This document shows positions 1-9,304 of a DNA stretch of 37,553 bases, piece by piece; position 1 is the stretch's first letter; each line of letters opens with the position of its first letter. The position numbers and the translations under genes are program-made. Location: positions 1-37,553 of the forward strand of contig JAJUJH010000008.1 of the NCBI GenBank assembly GCA_029265435.1. Direction: 5' to 3'. This stretch comes from Clostridiales bacterium (GTDB taxonomy: Bacteria > Bacillota > Clostridia > Christensenellales > SZUA-584). Below the pieces are notes generated by a model. That model searched no databases. It worked only from the letters and a program-made list of their open reading frames with translations, and was not told the origin of the DNA.

Positions 1-2514
1 ACGGGCACGGCGCAATGTACGGTCAACCTCGCATTTAACGATACGGACTTCGATTCGGATGTCACAGATTTCAGCCTGACAATCTTGGCGGCGGAGCTTG
101 CTTCCGGCAGCGACCTGACATCCGGTACGCTGACGATCACGTCCACAATCGAGAACAAGCCGACGGTGGTCTCAGTATCCCCCGCATTCGGAACGACTGC
201 AGGCGGCACGATTGTCACGATAAAGGGAACGAATTTCGCAAAAGTTACATCAGTCAAATTTGGCAGTGCAAACGCGGTTTCCTACACGGTGAATTCAGCA
301 ACGCAAATTACCGCGATATCTGCCGCGGGCAGCACCGGAACGGTACATGTCACGGTCACAACTGCGGGTGGTACAAGCATCGCAGGTTCAGACGATCAGT
401 TTACATATATCGCGCCGGTAATGGCTAGCACGGCCAACAACAGCGCATCCGTGAGCGCGGCAAGCGTCACACAGGGAACTTCCGTTACGCTGACGGCTTC
501 GGGCGACCGGCAAAACGCATCCGGGGTTGTATCGGGAGACGAGCGGTATATCCCGGTTTCCTGGACATCTACGGAGACGGGCCAGTCTGGAAGCTTTGCC
601 GATAGCGGCGGCAACTATACTTCTATCTATACACCTGCAACGGCCGGAAGCTATACCGTGACGGTGATATTCCAGAAGCAGACGTATAACGGAATGACTT
701 GGGTGGATGCAAGCGGGAGTACGGCTACGAAGACAGTGGCTATTACTGTTTCTGCGCAATACTTCACTGTTCGCTTCGAGGATTGGAACGGGATACTGCT
801 GAAATCGCAGACGGTTGAGAAAGGAAAATCCGCTGCGGCGCCCAGCAATCCGGAGCGCACGGGTTATACGTTTACCGGCTGGAGCACGCCCTACAGCGCC
901 ATTACAGCCGATACGACGATAACGGCGCAATACAAGGTCAGCACCTTCACCGTAATGTTCAAAGATTGGGACGGAACGGTTCTGAAGACTCAGACGGTCA
1001 AATACGGCACGAAGGCTTCAGCGCCCGACACCCCCAAACGTACGGGATATACCTTTACCGGATGGAATAAAGATTATGATAAAATTACGAATGATATGAC
1101 GGTGACGGCGCGGTACACGATAAACACTTATACGGTCAGTTTCAATGCAAACGGCGGCAGCTTGGTGGAAAGTCAGATGGTCAAGTACAACGCTGTTGCC
1201 AGCAAGCCTGACGATCCGGCGTTGGAAGGATATACGTTTGACGGCTGGTATTCTGACAGCAGCCTTAGCAAGGCATATGACTTCGGTTCAAAGGTCACGG
1301 CGGAAATCACACTGTACGCCAAGTGGACGAAAGCTGCCGCAACCGCGCAAGAGGCGGCACAGGAGCTGACGATGGAAACGGCGTTCAAATTCGCGGACGG
1401 CGATAAGTGGGAATGTGTGACCAGTAACTTTGTGATGCTCGGCAAATCCAGTACAAATACGCAAATCACATGGATATCGTCCAATACGGATGTGGTTTGC
1501 ATAAAACAAGGGACTGATGGCAGTATGACCGGCAGCGTAACACGTCCGGCAGACAGCGACGCAAGCGTAGTGATTACGGCCACTGTGACAAATGGCAATG
1601 ATTCCGTATCCAAAACGTTCCTGCTGATCATCAAGCGGGAAGGTGCCTCGATTGACGAAACACGCGGTAAGACGAAGCGAACCACCGCCGTACAGTCTGA
1701 AGAAAATACAGGTCAGGGGACGATTGGAGATTCAATCTACCGGACAACCCTGAACGACGGCACGAATATTGATTATGTGACGGTAACAGCCAATACGGTG
1801 GAAAAACTCATAGAGCAGGGCAACGCATCGCATCACATTGTGGTGACGATCAAAAACGATGAGGATGATCCGGCGGAAGAATTCGCCTTTGAGGTATCGT
1901 CTGATACCGTTATGACTCTGGCTAAAAACGGACTCGGGGTAACGTTGGAGTCCCCTGCAGGGGCGGTAACCCTTTCGTCCGAGGCTCTTAATCATACGGC
2001 GCAGAGCGGAACGTCGCTGTACTTCCACATCGTGCCGGTTGCAGTGGAGGCGGGCGAGGCGGAGGAAGCCTTCCGCAACGATGGTTCGATATTCTCCGTC
2101 TCGAATATGAAGGGTGAGATGTTCGGCACACCCAAAACAATTCAGACGAATATGGAGGGGTTCGCAGCAACCATCACTCTGCCGCTTGAAGGGCTGAGTG
2201 AAGAGCAATTGGCTGACGAGGCGTTCCTGAAATCATTATGCATCTATGTGGAACACGATGACAGAACAACGGAGCTGATCGATGGAACGCTGGTGTATAC
2301 CGACGACGTACCCACAGGCATCCGATTTGATATCAGCAAGTTTAGCCGGTTCAGTATCGTCAGCATAGAGCAAGCGGCGGCAGCAAGTCCTTGGGTTTGG
2401 ATCATTTGCGTCGCTTCCGGGGTGCTGCTGATATTGGTTATTCTTCTGCTGCTTGCAGTTCGCCGGAAAAAGGGAAATCATGCAGAAATGCCATTGAAAG
2501 ATAACCTGCCATAA
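1..2514 (+). CDS. Large surface protein, 3' portion (5' end outside window): IPT/TIG domain, three InlB B-type repeats, C-terminal TM helix plus basic tail
   Basis: Frame open from base 1 to the TAA at 2514; 'PTVVSVSPAFGTTAGGTIVTIKGTNF' is TIG-like; three 'GYTFTGW/GYTFDGW' repeat units; C-terminus 'VWIICVASGVLLILVILLLLAVRRKKGNH'. The listed TTG start at 85 is only an in-frame codon. Confidence 0.85.
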   Translation, partial: TGTAQCTVNLAFNDTDFDSDVTDFSLTILAAELASGSDLTSGTLTITSTIENKPTVVSVSPAFGTTAGGTIVTIKGTNFAKVTSVKFGSANAVSYTVNSATQITAISAAGSTGTVHVTVTTAGGTSIAGSDDQFTYIAPVMASTANNSASVSAASVTQGTSVTLTASGDRQNASGVVSGDERYIPVSWTSTETGQSGSFADSGGNYTSIYTPATAGSYTVTVIFQKQTYNGMTWVDASGSTATKTVAITVSAQYFTVRFEDWNGILLKSQTVEKGKSAAAPSNPERTGYTFTGWSTPYSAITADTTITAQYKVSTFTVMFKDWDGTVLKTQTVKYGTKASAPDTPKRTGYTFTGWNKDYDKITNDMTVTARYTINTYTVSFNANGGSLVESQMVKYNAVASKPDDPALEGYTFDGWYSDSSLSKAYDFGSKVTAEITLYAKWTKAAATAQEAAQELTMETAFKFADGDKWECVTSNFVMLGKSSTNTQITWISSNTDVVCIKQGTDGSMTGSVTRPADSDASVVITATVTNGNDSVSKTFLLIIKREGASIDETRGKTKRTTAVQSEENTGQGTIGDSIYRTTLNDGTNIDYVTVTANTVEKLIEQGNASHHIVVTIKNDEDDPAEEFAFEVSSDTVMTLAKNGLGVTLESPAGAVTLSSEALNHTAQSGTSLYFHIVPVAVEAGEAEEAFRNDGSIFSVSNMKGEMFGTPKTIQTNMEGFAATITLPLEGLSEEQLADEAFLKSLCIYVEHDDRTTELIDGTLVYTDDVPTGIRFDISKFSRFSIVSIEQAAAASPWVWIICVASGVLLILVILLLLAVRRKKGNHAEMPLKDNLP

Positions 2515-2542
2515 AACGTAATGATGCTCAAAATTTGTTTTT

Positions 2543-2583
2543 AAAAAAGCCTTCTGTGATTAAATGTCACAAGGCTTTTTTTA
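2543..2583 (+). terminator. Intrinsic terminator after the surface protein
   Basis: AAAAAAGCCTTcTGTGATtaaATGTCACAAGGCTTTTTTT. Confidence 0.85.
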
Positions 2584-2815
2584 TGCCGACGGGCTGCATC
2601 TGCCTTGTCAATGAACAACGGTTTAAATCTGAACTCTTATATCGGTGAGACCGGGACTGGCCACGGAAACAACATTTTCATCGTCAAAGAAGCGCATTTG
2701 CAAAAATTATTTACAAAGTCGAGTAGAACCTTGCTGATTTTCAATGTTTTCAAAACGCGCCTGTACATGTATAATGAAACCGACGAAAAGTTTTTATCTT
2801 TTGACCGGAGGATGC

Positions 2816-3616
2816 ATGTCTTATAAACTCATTGCCGTTGACCTTGACGATACGCTGCTGAACAGCCGGCTTCAAATATCTCCGCGCGTCAAAAACGCGA
2901 TTGCCAAAGCCGTATCGAAAGGTTTATATGTCGTACTTTGCACGGGCAGAATATTGAAGGGATCCCGCCGCTTTTACGACGAGCTCGGCCTTCAAACGCT
3001 GATGATCACCACCGGAGGCGCGGAAATATACGATTCGGGCGGCAAACATGTGTACTCGCACAATATGGATCCCGCCGTTGTGAAAAAGCTCATCGCTTTT
3101 TCGCAAACTCACGGCGTCCATTTTCAGGTATATATGAACGGCGAGCTTGTATACCGCGAAAAAAACGCGTACTCCGAAAGCTATGAACAGGCAAACAGCT
3201 TCACCGGAACCGTGCGGCCGGATCTATTTGAGCTTGAGCGAATTGAAACGCCAAAGGTGCTCATGATTGCGGATATCGGGCGTATGGACGCGCTTCAGGC
3301 GAGCGCGCGAAAAGAATTCCCGATGCTGAGCGTCAGACGTTCCAAGCCGACGTACCTTGAGTTTTCGAGCTTGGATGTCAGCAAGGGCGACGCGCTCCGA
3401 TTCGTCGCCGATTATTACGGCGTCGATATGAAGGATGTCGTCGCCGTGGGAGACGCCGAAATCGATATTCCCATGATCAAATACGCGGGTTTGGGCGTCG
3501 CCGTGGCCAACGCGGTTCCCCTTGTCAAGCAAGCCGCGGATGTGATCTGCGCGTCCAACGACGAGGACGGCGTTGCCGATATTATTGAGGAATATGTTCT
3601 TGGAGGAACCGAATGA
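2816..3616 (+). CDS. Cof-like HAD-superfamily phosphatase
   Basis: ATG at 2816 after GGAGG; 'MSYKLIAVDLDDTLLNS' motif I and 'VAVGDAEIDIPMIKYAGLGVAVANA' motif IV. The ORF-track start at 2744 is over-extended. Confidence 0.9.
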   Translation: MSYKLIAVDLDDTLLNSRLQISPRVKNAIAKAVSKGLYVVLCTGRILKGSRRFYDELGLQTLMITTGGAEIYDSGGKHVYSHNMDPAVVKKLIAFSQTHGVHFQVYMNGELVYREKNAYSESYEQANSFTGTVRPDLFELERIETPKVLMIADIGRMDALQASARKEFPMLSVRRSKPTYLEFSSLDVSKGDALRFVADYYGVDMKDVVAVGDAEIDIPMIKYAGLGVAVANAVPLVKQAADVICASNDEDGVADIIEEYVLGGTE

Positions 3617-4554
3617 AGACAAAGCTCAAAATTGACGATTTGGCTCATGAGCTTAATTTAAGCATCATCTACCGGGGCGACGTCGATACGATCGAGATCA
3701 ATACCTCGGATTTGAACCGCCCAGGGCTTCAGATGGCCGGTTTTTTTGAATATTTCGCGGTCAACCGCCTTCAGCTTTTCGGCATGGTTGAGATGACATA
3801 TCTGCAAAACCTCGACCCCGAGCTTAAAAGGGAACGGCTCGACAAGTACTTTGCAAGCAAAGTGCCGTGCGTGCTGATCGGACGGAACCTCACGCCGCCG
3901 CCCGAAATGATCGAAGCCGCCAAAAAATACAATACGCCGATATTGATGTCGGGCCTCACGACCACTAAGCTCAGCCATAAAACGACTGTTTACTTGGACA
4001 AGGTGCTTGCTCCCAGCATATCGCGCCACGCGGGTCTCATGGACGTTTACGGCGTGGGCATACTGCTCATGGGCGATTCGGGCGTGGGCAAAAGCGAGAC
4101 GGCTTTGGAGCTTGTCAAACGCGGCCACCGGCTTGTCGCGGACGATGTCGTGGAAATCATCAAGCTCTCGGACAACCAACTTATCGGCCAGTCTCCCGAG
4201 GTGATCCGCCATATGATGGAGATACGCGGGCTTGGCATCATCGACGTGCGCACGCTTTACGGCATCGGCGCGGTGCTCGTGGAAAAATCCATCGAGCTTG
4301 CCGTCAATCTTGAGCTTGGCGATCCGCAGAACATCGACCGTCTCGGGCTTTCCTCCGAGTATATCACGCTGCTTGGCGTCAAAATACCCATCATCACGAT
4401 ACCGGTAAGGCCCGGGCGCAACCTCGCCATCATCATAGAAGTCGCGGCCATGAACTACCGCCTCAAATGCATGGGTCAGGTGACTGCGGAGCAGCTGGAC
4501 AGCAAGCTTTTAAGCATCATCGCCCCCGAAAGCATGAAAGGCTCGTCCACATAA
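3613..4554 (+). CDS. hprK: HPr kinase/phosphorylase
   Basis: Walker A 'GDSGVGKSETALELVKRGHRLVADDVVEI' and 'EIRGLGIIDVRTLYG'; ATGA overlap with the upstream HAD gene. Confidence 0.96.
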   Translation: MKTKLKIDDLAHELNLSIIYRGDVDTIEINTSDLNRPGLQMAGFFEYFAVNRLQLFGMVEMTYLQNLDPELKRERLDKYFASKVPCVLIGRNLTPPPEMIEAAKKYNTPILMSGLTTTKLSHKTTVYLDKVLAPSISRHAGLMDVYGVGILLMGDSGVGKSETALELVKRGHRLVADDVVEIIKLSDNQLIGQSPEVIRHMMEIRGLGIIDVRTLYGIGAVLVEKSIELAVNLELGDPQNIDRLGLSSEYITLLGVKIPIITIPVRPGRNLAIIIEVAAMNYRLKCMGQVTAEQLDSKLLSIIAPESMKGSST

Positions 4555-4594
4555 GCGGGCGGGAATATTACAAAAGAACGGCAGGATATCACAC

Positions 4595-5536
4595 ATGTAT
4601 CTCGCAGGAATCGATCTTGGAGGCACGGGCATTAAAGCCGGCCTCGTGGATGAAAATCTGAATCTCGTATGCAAAACCAGTCTCCCCACAGGCGTCGAAC
4701 GGGGCTATGTCCAGGTCATCAGCGACATGGCCGGAGCGGTTATCAGCCTTGCTGGAAAAAACGGCATACCGATCAGCCAAATCGCGGGCATTGGCATCGG
4801 CATACCCGGATTCGCACGGAAAGGCATCGCAACCGCCGTCAATCTCTACTGGATCGATGTGCCGCTTGAAGCGGAAATGAAGAAGCATATCGACGTTCCC
4901 GTTTACGCCGACAACGACGCGACGGTGGCCGCCGTCTACGAATATCATCTCGGAGCGCTCCGGGGCTGCGAGGTGGGTGTGCTGATGACGCTTGGCACAG
5001 GCCTTGGAAGCGGCATCATCATAAACGGCAGGCCTTTCAGCGGCGCGCACGGCATGGGCGGCGAGCTTGGCCATATCGAGATCGTGCCGGACGGCGTGCC
5101 GTGCACCTGCGGCAACAAAGGCTGTCTTGAAACGTACACCACCGCCACCGCGCTGATACGGGCGGGCCGCCGCTGCGTGATCGAGCGTCCCGAAAGCCGT
5201 TTGCACCATGTGACCGACGGCGACCTCAACAAGGTGACCGCCAAGCTCGTGCTGGATTGCGCCAAGGAGGGCGACCATATTTCGCTTGCCATCGTGGACG
5301 AATACGTCAAATACCTTGCGATGGGCATCGGCACCATTGAGAACATGCTCGATCCGGACGTCATTGCGCTGGGCGGCGGCGTTTCGGGCGCGGGCGATTT
5401 CCTGCTCAAGCGGGTGATCGCGGCGAGCCAAAACAAGGGCGTTTTCGCGGGCCAGAAGTACGCCGATATCAGGCTCGCCGTTTCCGGCAACGATGCAGGA
5501 ATCATCGGCGCGGCCATGCTTGCCTGTCATAAATAA
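4595..5536 (+). CDS. ROK-family glucokinase
   Basis: 'MYLAGIDLGGTGIKAGLVDE', 'GELGHIEIVPDGVPCTCGNKGCLETYTT' ROK zinc motif. Confidence 0.93.
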   Translation: MYLAGIDLGGTGIKAGLVDENLNLVCKTSLPTGVERGYVQVISDMAGAVISLAGKNGIPISQIAGIGIGIPGFARKGIATAVNLYWIDVPLEAEMKKHIDVPVYADNDATVAAVYEYHLGALRGCEVGVLMTLGTGLGSGIIINGRPFSGAHGMGGELGHIEIVPDGVPCTCGNKGCLETYTTATALIRAGRRCVIERPESRLHHVTDGDLNKVTAKLVLDCAKEGDHISLAIVDEYVKYLAMGIGTIENMLDPDVIALGGGVSGAGDFLLKRVIAASQNKGVFAGQKYADIRLAVSGNDAGIIGAAMLACHK

Positions 5537-5574
5537 CATTTAAGCTTCAGTATACATAAGCAAGAGGTGTCCGC

Positions 5575-6669
5575 ATGAAGCCTGTTGCTTATTTTTTATG
5601 CGCACTGGCGCTGATTCTCATCTGCCTTTCCCCGTGGCTGATACTGTCATATTACGAAAAGCTGCCCGAAACGCCCTGTTTCGAGGGGATACTGTCGTTT
5701 TGGCATATCGGCGGCTGGCGGACCGGCGGTTCTTCGGCGGCGGCTTTTCTGCAAAAACGCATTGAGCAGTATGAAGCACAAAACCCGCACGTCTTCATCG
5801 AGATGAAAACGCTGTCGGCACAGCAAGCCGCCGATGCGGTTTCAAACGGAGAAACGGCGGACATCGTTTCATATCCGTATGGGTTGGCGCTGTCTCTTGA
5901 TTTTGCGGAGCTTCCGCCGCAGTCCACCATATTCAGCGGCCTGTCCGGCAACGCTTATCCGTATATGTGCGGCGGATACTGTCTTCTCGTCAACACCGAC
6001 AAAGCCGCTGAAAACGGCATTGAACTGCCGTCGGGATGGGGCATAAGGCCCGACGCACTCGCGCAAACCGCCGCGCTCGGCGTCTGTTTCGACAGTGAAC
6101 CCGGCTTTACGTCGCTGCCTTCGCTTGCGCTACACGCCTATCCCGAAGCCGCAAGACCGCAGATATCCACTTTAGGCGAGCCGGAGCCCAAAGACAACGC
6201 ATTGCCGTCGGATACGCAATGGCAGGAAGGCTTTGCCGCGTTTTGCGAGGGCGGCAAGGGCGTGCTTATCGCGTCGCACCGGCAGCTTTTCGAAGCGTCA
6301 GAGTTGTTTGCACAGGGAGACGCACCCCCCTTTGCGGCTTACGCCGTCGGCCCGTATACGGATATGGTACAGATGGTCGGCGTTGCAGAGCAAAGCGACA
6401 AATTGCGGCAAAACGCCGCCGAGAGCTTTGCCGCTTTTCTTCTTACCCACAGCACTCAAAAAAAGCTGGAGGCACTCGGCGTCTTTCCCGTTATACCGGA
6501 TCTGGAAATCTATCGGCAGAACGACACTTTGCGCTATATATATGAACAGCTCTGCAAGGGTGCATCCGTTCCGGTTTCCGCCGGCAAAGAAAAGCTGGAT
6601 GCGCTGGCCGAAGCGGCGCTCACGGGCGATGCAAGCGCAATGAGGCGGCTGAAGCGTCTGCTTGGATGA
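5575..6669 (+). CDS. Extracellular solute-binding-like protein, membrane-anchored
   Basis: N-terminal hydrophobic segment followed by a family-1 solute-binding-like body ('FLQKRIEQYEAQNPHVFIEMKTLSAQQAADAVSNGETADIVSYP'). Confidence 0.65.
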   Translation: MKPVAYFLCALALILICLSPWLILSYYEKLPETPCFEGILSFWHIGGWRTGGSSAAAFLQKRIEQYEAQNPHVFIEMKTLSAQQAADAVSNGETADIVSYPYGLALSLDFAELPPQSTIFSGLSGNAYPYMCGGYCLLVNTDKAAENGIELPSGWGIRPDALAQTAALGVCFDSEPGFTSLPSLALHAYPEAARPQISTLGEPEPKDNALPSDTQWQEGFAAFCEGGKGVLIASHRQLFEASELFAQGDAPPFAAYAVGPYTDMVQMVGVAEQSDKLRQNAAESFAAFLLTHSTQKKLEALGVFPVIPDLEIYRQNDTLRYIYEQLCKGASVPVSAGKEKLDALAEAALTGDASAMRRLKRLLG

Positions 6670-6720
6670 ACGTGATTTTTCTCATGAACGGTAACAATTA
6701 TTATAAGCCAAAAGCGAAGA

Positions 6721-6838
6721 TATCATTTGTGGCAAGACAGGCTTAGCCCGTGCATCCATACCTTGAGGTTTTATGCCGTTTCGAGCTTGCGAGGAACAAG
6801 CAAAGCCCTCGGAAAACCGAAGTTTTTTCGACAAGCTG
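6721..6838 (+). repeat. Dispersed intergenic repeat, copy A
   Basis: TATCATTTGTGGCAAGACAGGCTTAGCCCG...TTTCGAGCTTGCGAGGAACAAGCAAAGCC...CGACAAGCT aligns with copies at 8951 and 17471. Confidence 0.85.
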
Positions 6839-6869
6839 AAAGCCGCACATCCTGCAATATGCGGCTTTT
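6839..6869. terminator. Bidirectional terminator-like hairpin between convergent genes
   Basis: AAAGCCGCAcatcctgcaataTGCGGCTTTT. Confidence 0.7.
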
Positions 6870-6895
6870 CTGATATCATGTATCTTGATGAGAGT

Positions 6896-8440
6896 TCAGG
6901 CCGCTTTATCGGCCGTGGCTTGGTCGGCTGTAACCGCTTGTTCTTCCGCCGGCCCGCCTGCTCCGGTCTGTTCTCGGGCGGTCTGGCCGTCAGCGGCTTG
7001 ATCTGCCGCGCTTTGATCGGCGTTTTGATCTGCCGGGTTGCGGCCGGTCACATAGTCGGCAATGTAGGCTTCAAAGCCGTATGCCCTGATGAGCGCCGCG
7101 ATGGTATCCGGCGCGGCAATGCCGTCGGCGTCAAGCCCGTTGGTCTCCTGAAACAGCGTAAGCGCATTGCGGGTCCTCTTGTCGAAAAAGCCGTTTGCGT
7201 CCACATGAAAACCAATTTTGTTCAGCATCTGCTGAATCCGCCGCACGCGTTCCGACGGGGTGCAGCCATACTGGGCATACCTGTACGTCCGTTCATAAAG
7301 CTTGGGCGGTATACCCTCTCCGGTGTAACGGCCGCTGTACGGATACATATAAAAGCAATGGCCTTTGATCTTGGTGACATACTCGTTCCGGCCCCAGTCC
7401 TTGCCCGCTTTGGAATGAGATTTGAAAAAATACACATCCTGCGGAAGCACCCAATACTCATCCTTGAGCACGGCAAGCGCGGCGCGTTTGGCGGCCGTTG
7501 TCGGGCGGGTATACTTTGAATAGGCGAACTGGCCCGATTTCACGACGCTCGCAATCGTATCGCCGAACTGGTCGGTGTTGAGCACACGGTTCATGACCAC
7601 GTTTCCGACGGCTACCATGCCTTCAAAAGTCTCGCCGCGCGCTTCGCTCGTAATCACCTGCGCGAGCAGATATACCTCGTCGTCCGTATACTCATAGGTA
7701 TTTGTCGAATAGCCCGCATCGTCGAAATATTGGCCGGATTCATCCACAAAGAACGAGACCAATTCGTCCGTCGTTGCGGGCGCGGGCTCTAAGTTCCGCG
7801 TTTGCTCCTGCAAAGGCTCAGGCGTCGCCGTGGCGGCATCAATGGTTTCCACCGCCGACTCTGCGATGTGATAACCGAGCATCAAAGTGGTCACGTCGGG
7901 CACATCGGGAACCTGTGCCTGCTTTTGTTTGACGAATACGGACGGATCGATATTAATTTGATCCAAACGCGGGTTATCACCTATAACGACGGCCGGTATT
8001 TTTTCCGTGGCGGCCTTTCCTCCTTCCGGCATCACGAAGGTCAGCAGCCCTGCCACAAGCGCGAGACACGCCGCGATATAAACGGCGACGCGCCTGTACC
8101 GCCGTCTCTTTGGCTTGATTGTAAGGGGGGCTTCATGGACATCGCCGTCCGCTTTGTCATGCTTGCCGTCCTTTTTCCCAACTGTCAGCTTAAAATTGCC
8201 CTTGATTGTTTGGCGCCGATGCCTCCTTTCAATGATGCGTACTACCTCATCGGCTGTATAGCTTTTTCTTTTGTCGTATACCGCGGGGGCGTCCTCCAGA
8301 TACATGATATCCGGTTCATCCGTTTTGGGCGGCGTGCCCTTGCAATGCATTGCCGCCCGGCCGGTTTTGACCGGCATGGCTTTTCCGGTTTTGAACCGAA
8401 AAAACCTGCCGACAGCACGAATGCCCGTACAAAGATTCAT
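6896..8440 (-). CDS. SleB-type cell wall hydrolase (Hydrolase_2) with N-terminal TM, peptidoglycan-binding-like domain and Ala/Gln/Asp-rich tail
   Basis: 'EVYLLAQVITSEARGETFEGMVAVGNVVMNRVLN' typical of SleB/CwlJ; 'CTPSERVRRIQQMLNKIGFHVDANGFFDKRTRNALTLFQ' PG_binding_1-like. Confidence 0.9.
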   Translation of the reverse strand: MNLCTGIRAVGRFFRFKTGKAMPVKTGRAAMHCKGTPPKTDEPDIMYLEDAPAVYDKRKSYTADEVVRIIERRHRRQTIKGNFKLTVGKKDGKHDKADGDVHEAPLTIKPKRRRYRRVAVYIAACLALVAGLLTFVMPEGGKAATEKIPAVVIGDNPRLDQINIDPSVFVKQKQAQVPDVPDVTTLMLGYHIAESAVETIDAATATPEPLQEQTRNLEPAPATTDELVSFFVDESGQYFDDAGYSTNTYEYTDDEVYLLAQVITSEARGETFEGMVAVGNVVMNRVLNTDQFGDTIASVVKSGQFAYSKYTRPTTAAKRAALAVLKDEYWVLPQDVYFFKSHSKAGKDWGRNEYVTKIKGHCFYMYPYSGRYTGEGIPPKLYERTYRYAQYGCTPSERVRRIQQMLNKIGFHVDANGFFDKRTRNALTLFQETNGLDADGIAAPDTIAALIRAYGFEAYIADYVTGRNPADQNADQSAADQAADGQTAREQTGAGGPAEEQAVTADQATADKAA

Positions 8441-8484
8441 CTGTTCAATCTCCCTGTTATACTGTCTTTTTTCCCGTAAGTGCC

Positions 8485-8513
8485 ATCATAACCGGTACAT
8501 TACGGTTTGTCAA
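8485..8513 (-). promoter_or_regulatory. Sigma-A type promoter for the SleB-type gene
   Basis: Minus strand TTGACA-N17-TATGAT. Confidence 0.7.
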
Positions 8514-8701
8514 TCAATTTGTAATACTTTCGTAATATATATATGTTTTTTTCTCAAATATGATACAATTCGTTCATAATCAATGGCTTCTGTGCGGATT
8601 ATGCAATTGATTTCGTGAGAGAATCATAACAGCAACTTGTGGAGGTAAAACAAACTAATCAGGTCAAAATCGTTTTTTATCCAGCGGGAGATTCAAAACA
8701 G

Positions 8702-8732
8702 AAAAAGGCGGCCGAAATTGCCGCCCTTTTTC
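8702..8732 (-). terminator. Intrinsic terminator (potentially bidirectional)
   Basis: AAAAAGGCGGCcgaaattGCCGCCcTTTTT, just after the stop of the small ORF at 8740. Confidence 0.75.
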
Positions 8733-8739
8733 CCAGATA

Positions 8740-8883
8740 TCAACCGTCATTTGGATCGTTCTCTTCGCCGTAATGCACACGCAGTTCTTCTCGCAGTCCC
8801 ACCTGTCGCAGTGTTTCGTCGTTTGCATTCGTTCGCGATGCTCTCCGATCCAGCTTTCTTCTGGGATCCTTCTTATTCTTCAT
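8740..8883 (-). CDS. Hypothetical small basic protein (47 aa), not in the ORF track
   Basis: MKNKKDPRRKLDRRASRTNANDETLRQVGLREELRVHYGEENDPNDG; followed directly by a terminator. Confidence 0.5.
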   Translation of the reverse strand: MKNKKDPRRKLDRRASRTNANDETLRQVGLREELRVHYGEENDPNDG

Positions 8884-8950
8884 TTTCTGCCCTGCCTTTA
8901 TCGTTTATTATGTGCATCAGTTTGCTTTTCATTCGTCAGACATTAAGCAA

Positions 8951-9080
8951 ATATGTTTGTGGGCAAGACGGGATTTGCCTGCGCAGTCCACACCTTGCGG
9001 TTTTGCGCCGTTTTAAGCTTGCAAGGAATAAGCCAAACCGGGAAACTGGCGGAAAACCGAAGGTTTTTCGATAAGCTGTA
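8951..9080 (+). repeat. Dispersed intergenic repeat, copy B
   Basis: TTTGTGGGCAAGACGGGATTTGCCTGCGCAGTCCACACCTTGCGGTTTTGCGCCGTTTTAAGCTTGCAAGGAATAAGCCAAACC...TTCGATAAGCT. Confidence 0.85.
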
Positions 9081-9304
9081 ACAAATATGAAAGTATGATT
9101 TATTTATCCTTGTTTTTTTGCGGTCTTAGTCTGCTTCACCGTACAGGCATACATACATAATTTATTATCCAAAAGTATATTTTTTTGTTACACCATGTGA
9201 TATTATGTTTAGTAATATATGAAACATAATCATAATATTCGTTTTGTTTCGTTATATATCAAGAATTGAATCCGTTGATTGTTTTACGAAGGATGCGAGC
9301 AGAT

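Noticed and set aside
4589-5539. 316-aa minus-strand ORF opposite the glucokinase, plus other long antisense ORFs (7802-8479, 15335-16138, 18190-19128)
   Set aside because: Antisense shadows of strongly supported genes in GC-rich codon frames; no recognisable domains.
6773-7519. 248-aa + strand ORF and similar ORFs over the dispersed repeats (8718-9074, 17339-17749, 17174-17551)
   Set aside because: They run through the structured repeat ('PFRACEEQAKP'-type translation) and antisense to the SleB-type gene; the repeat accounts for the open frame.
8583-8701. Small + strand gene after the GGAGGT at about 8641
   Set aside because: No start codon at suitable spacing and no sensible open frame before the terminator.
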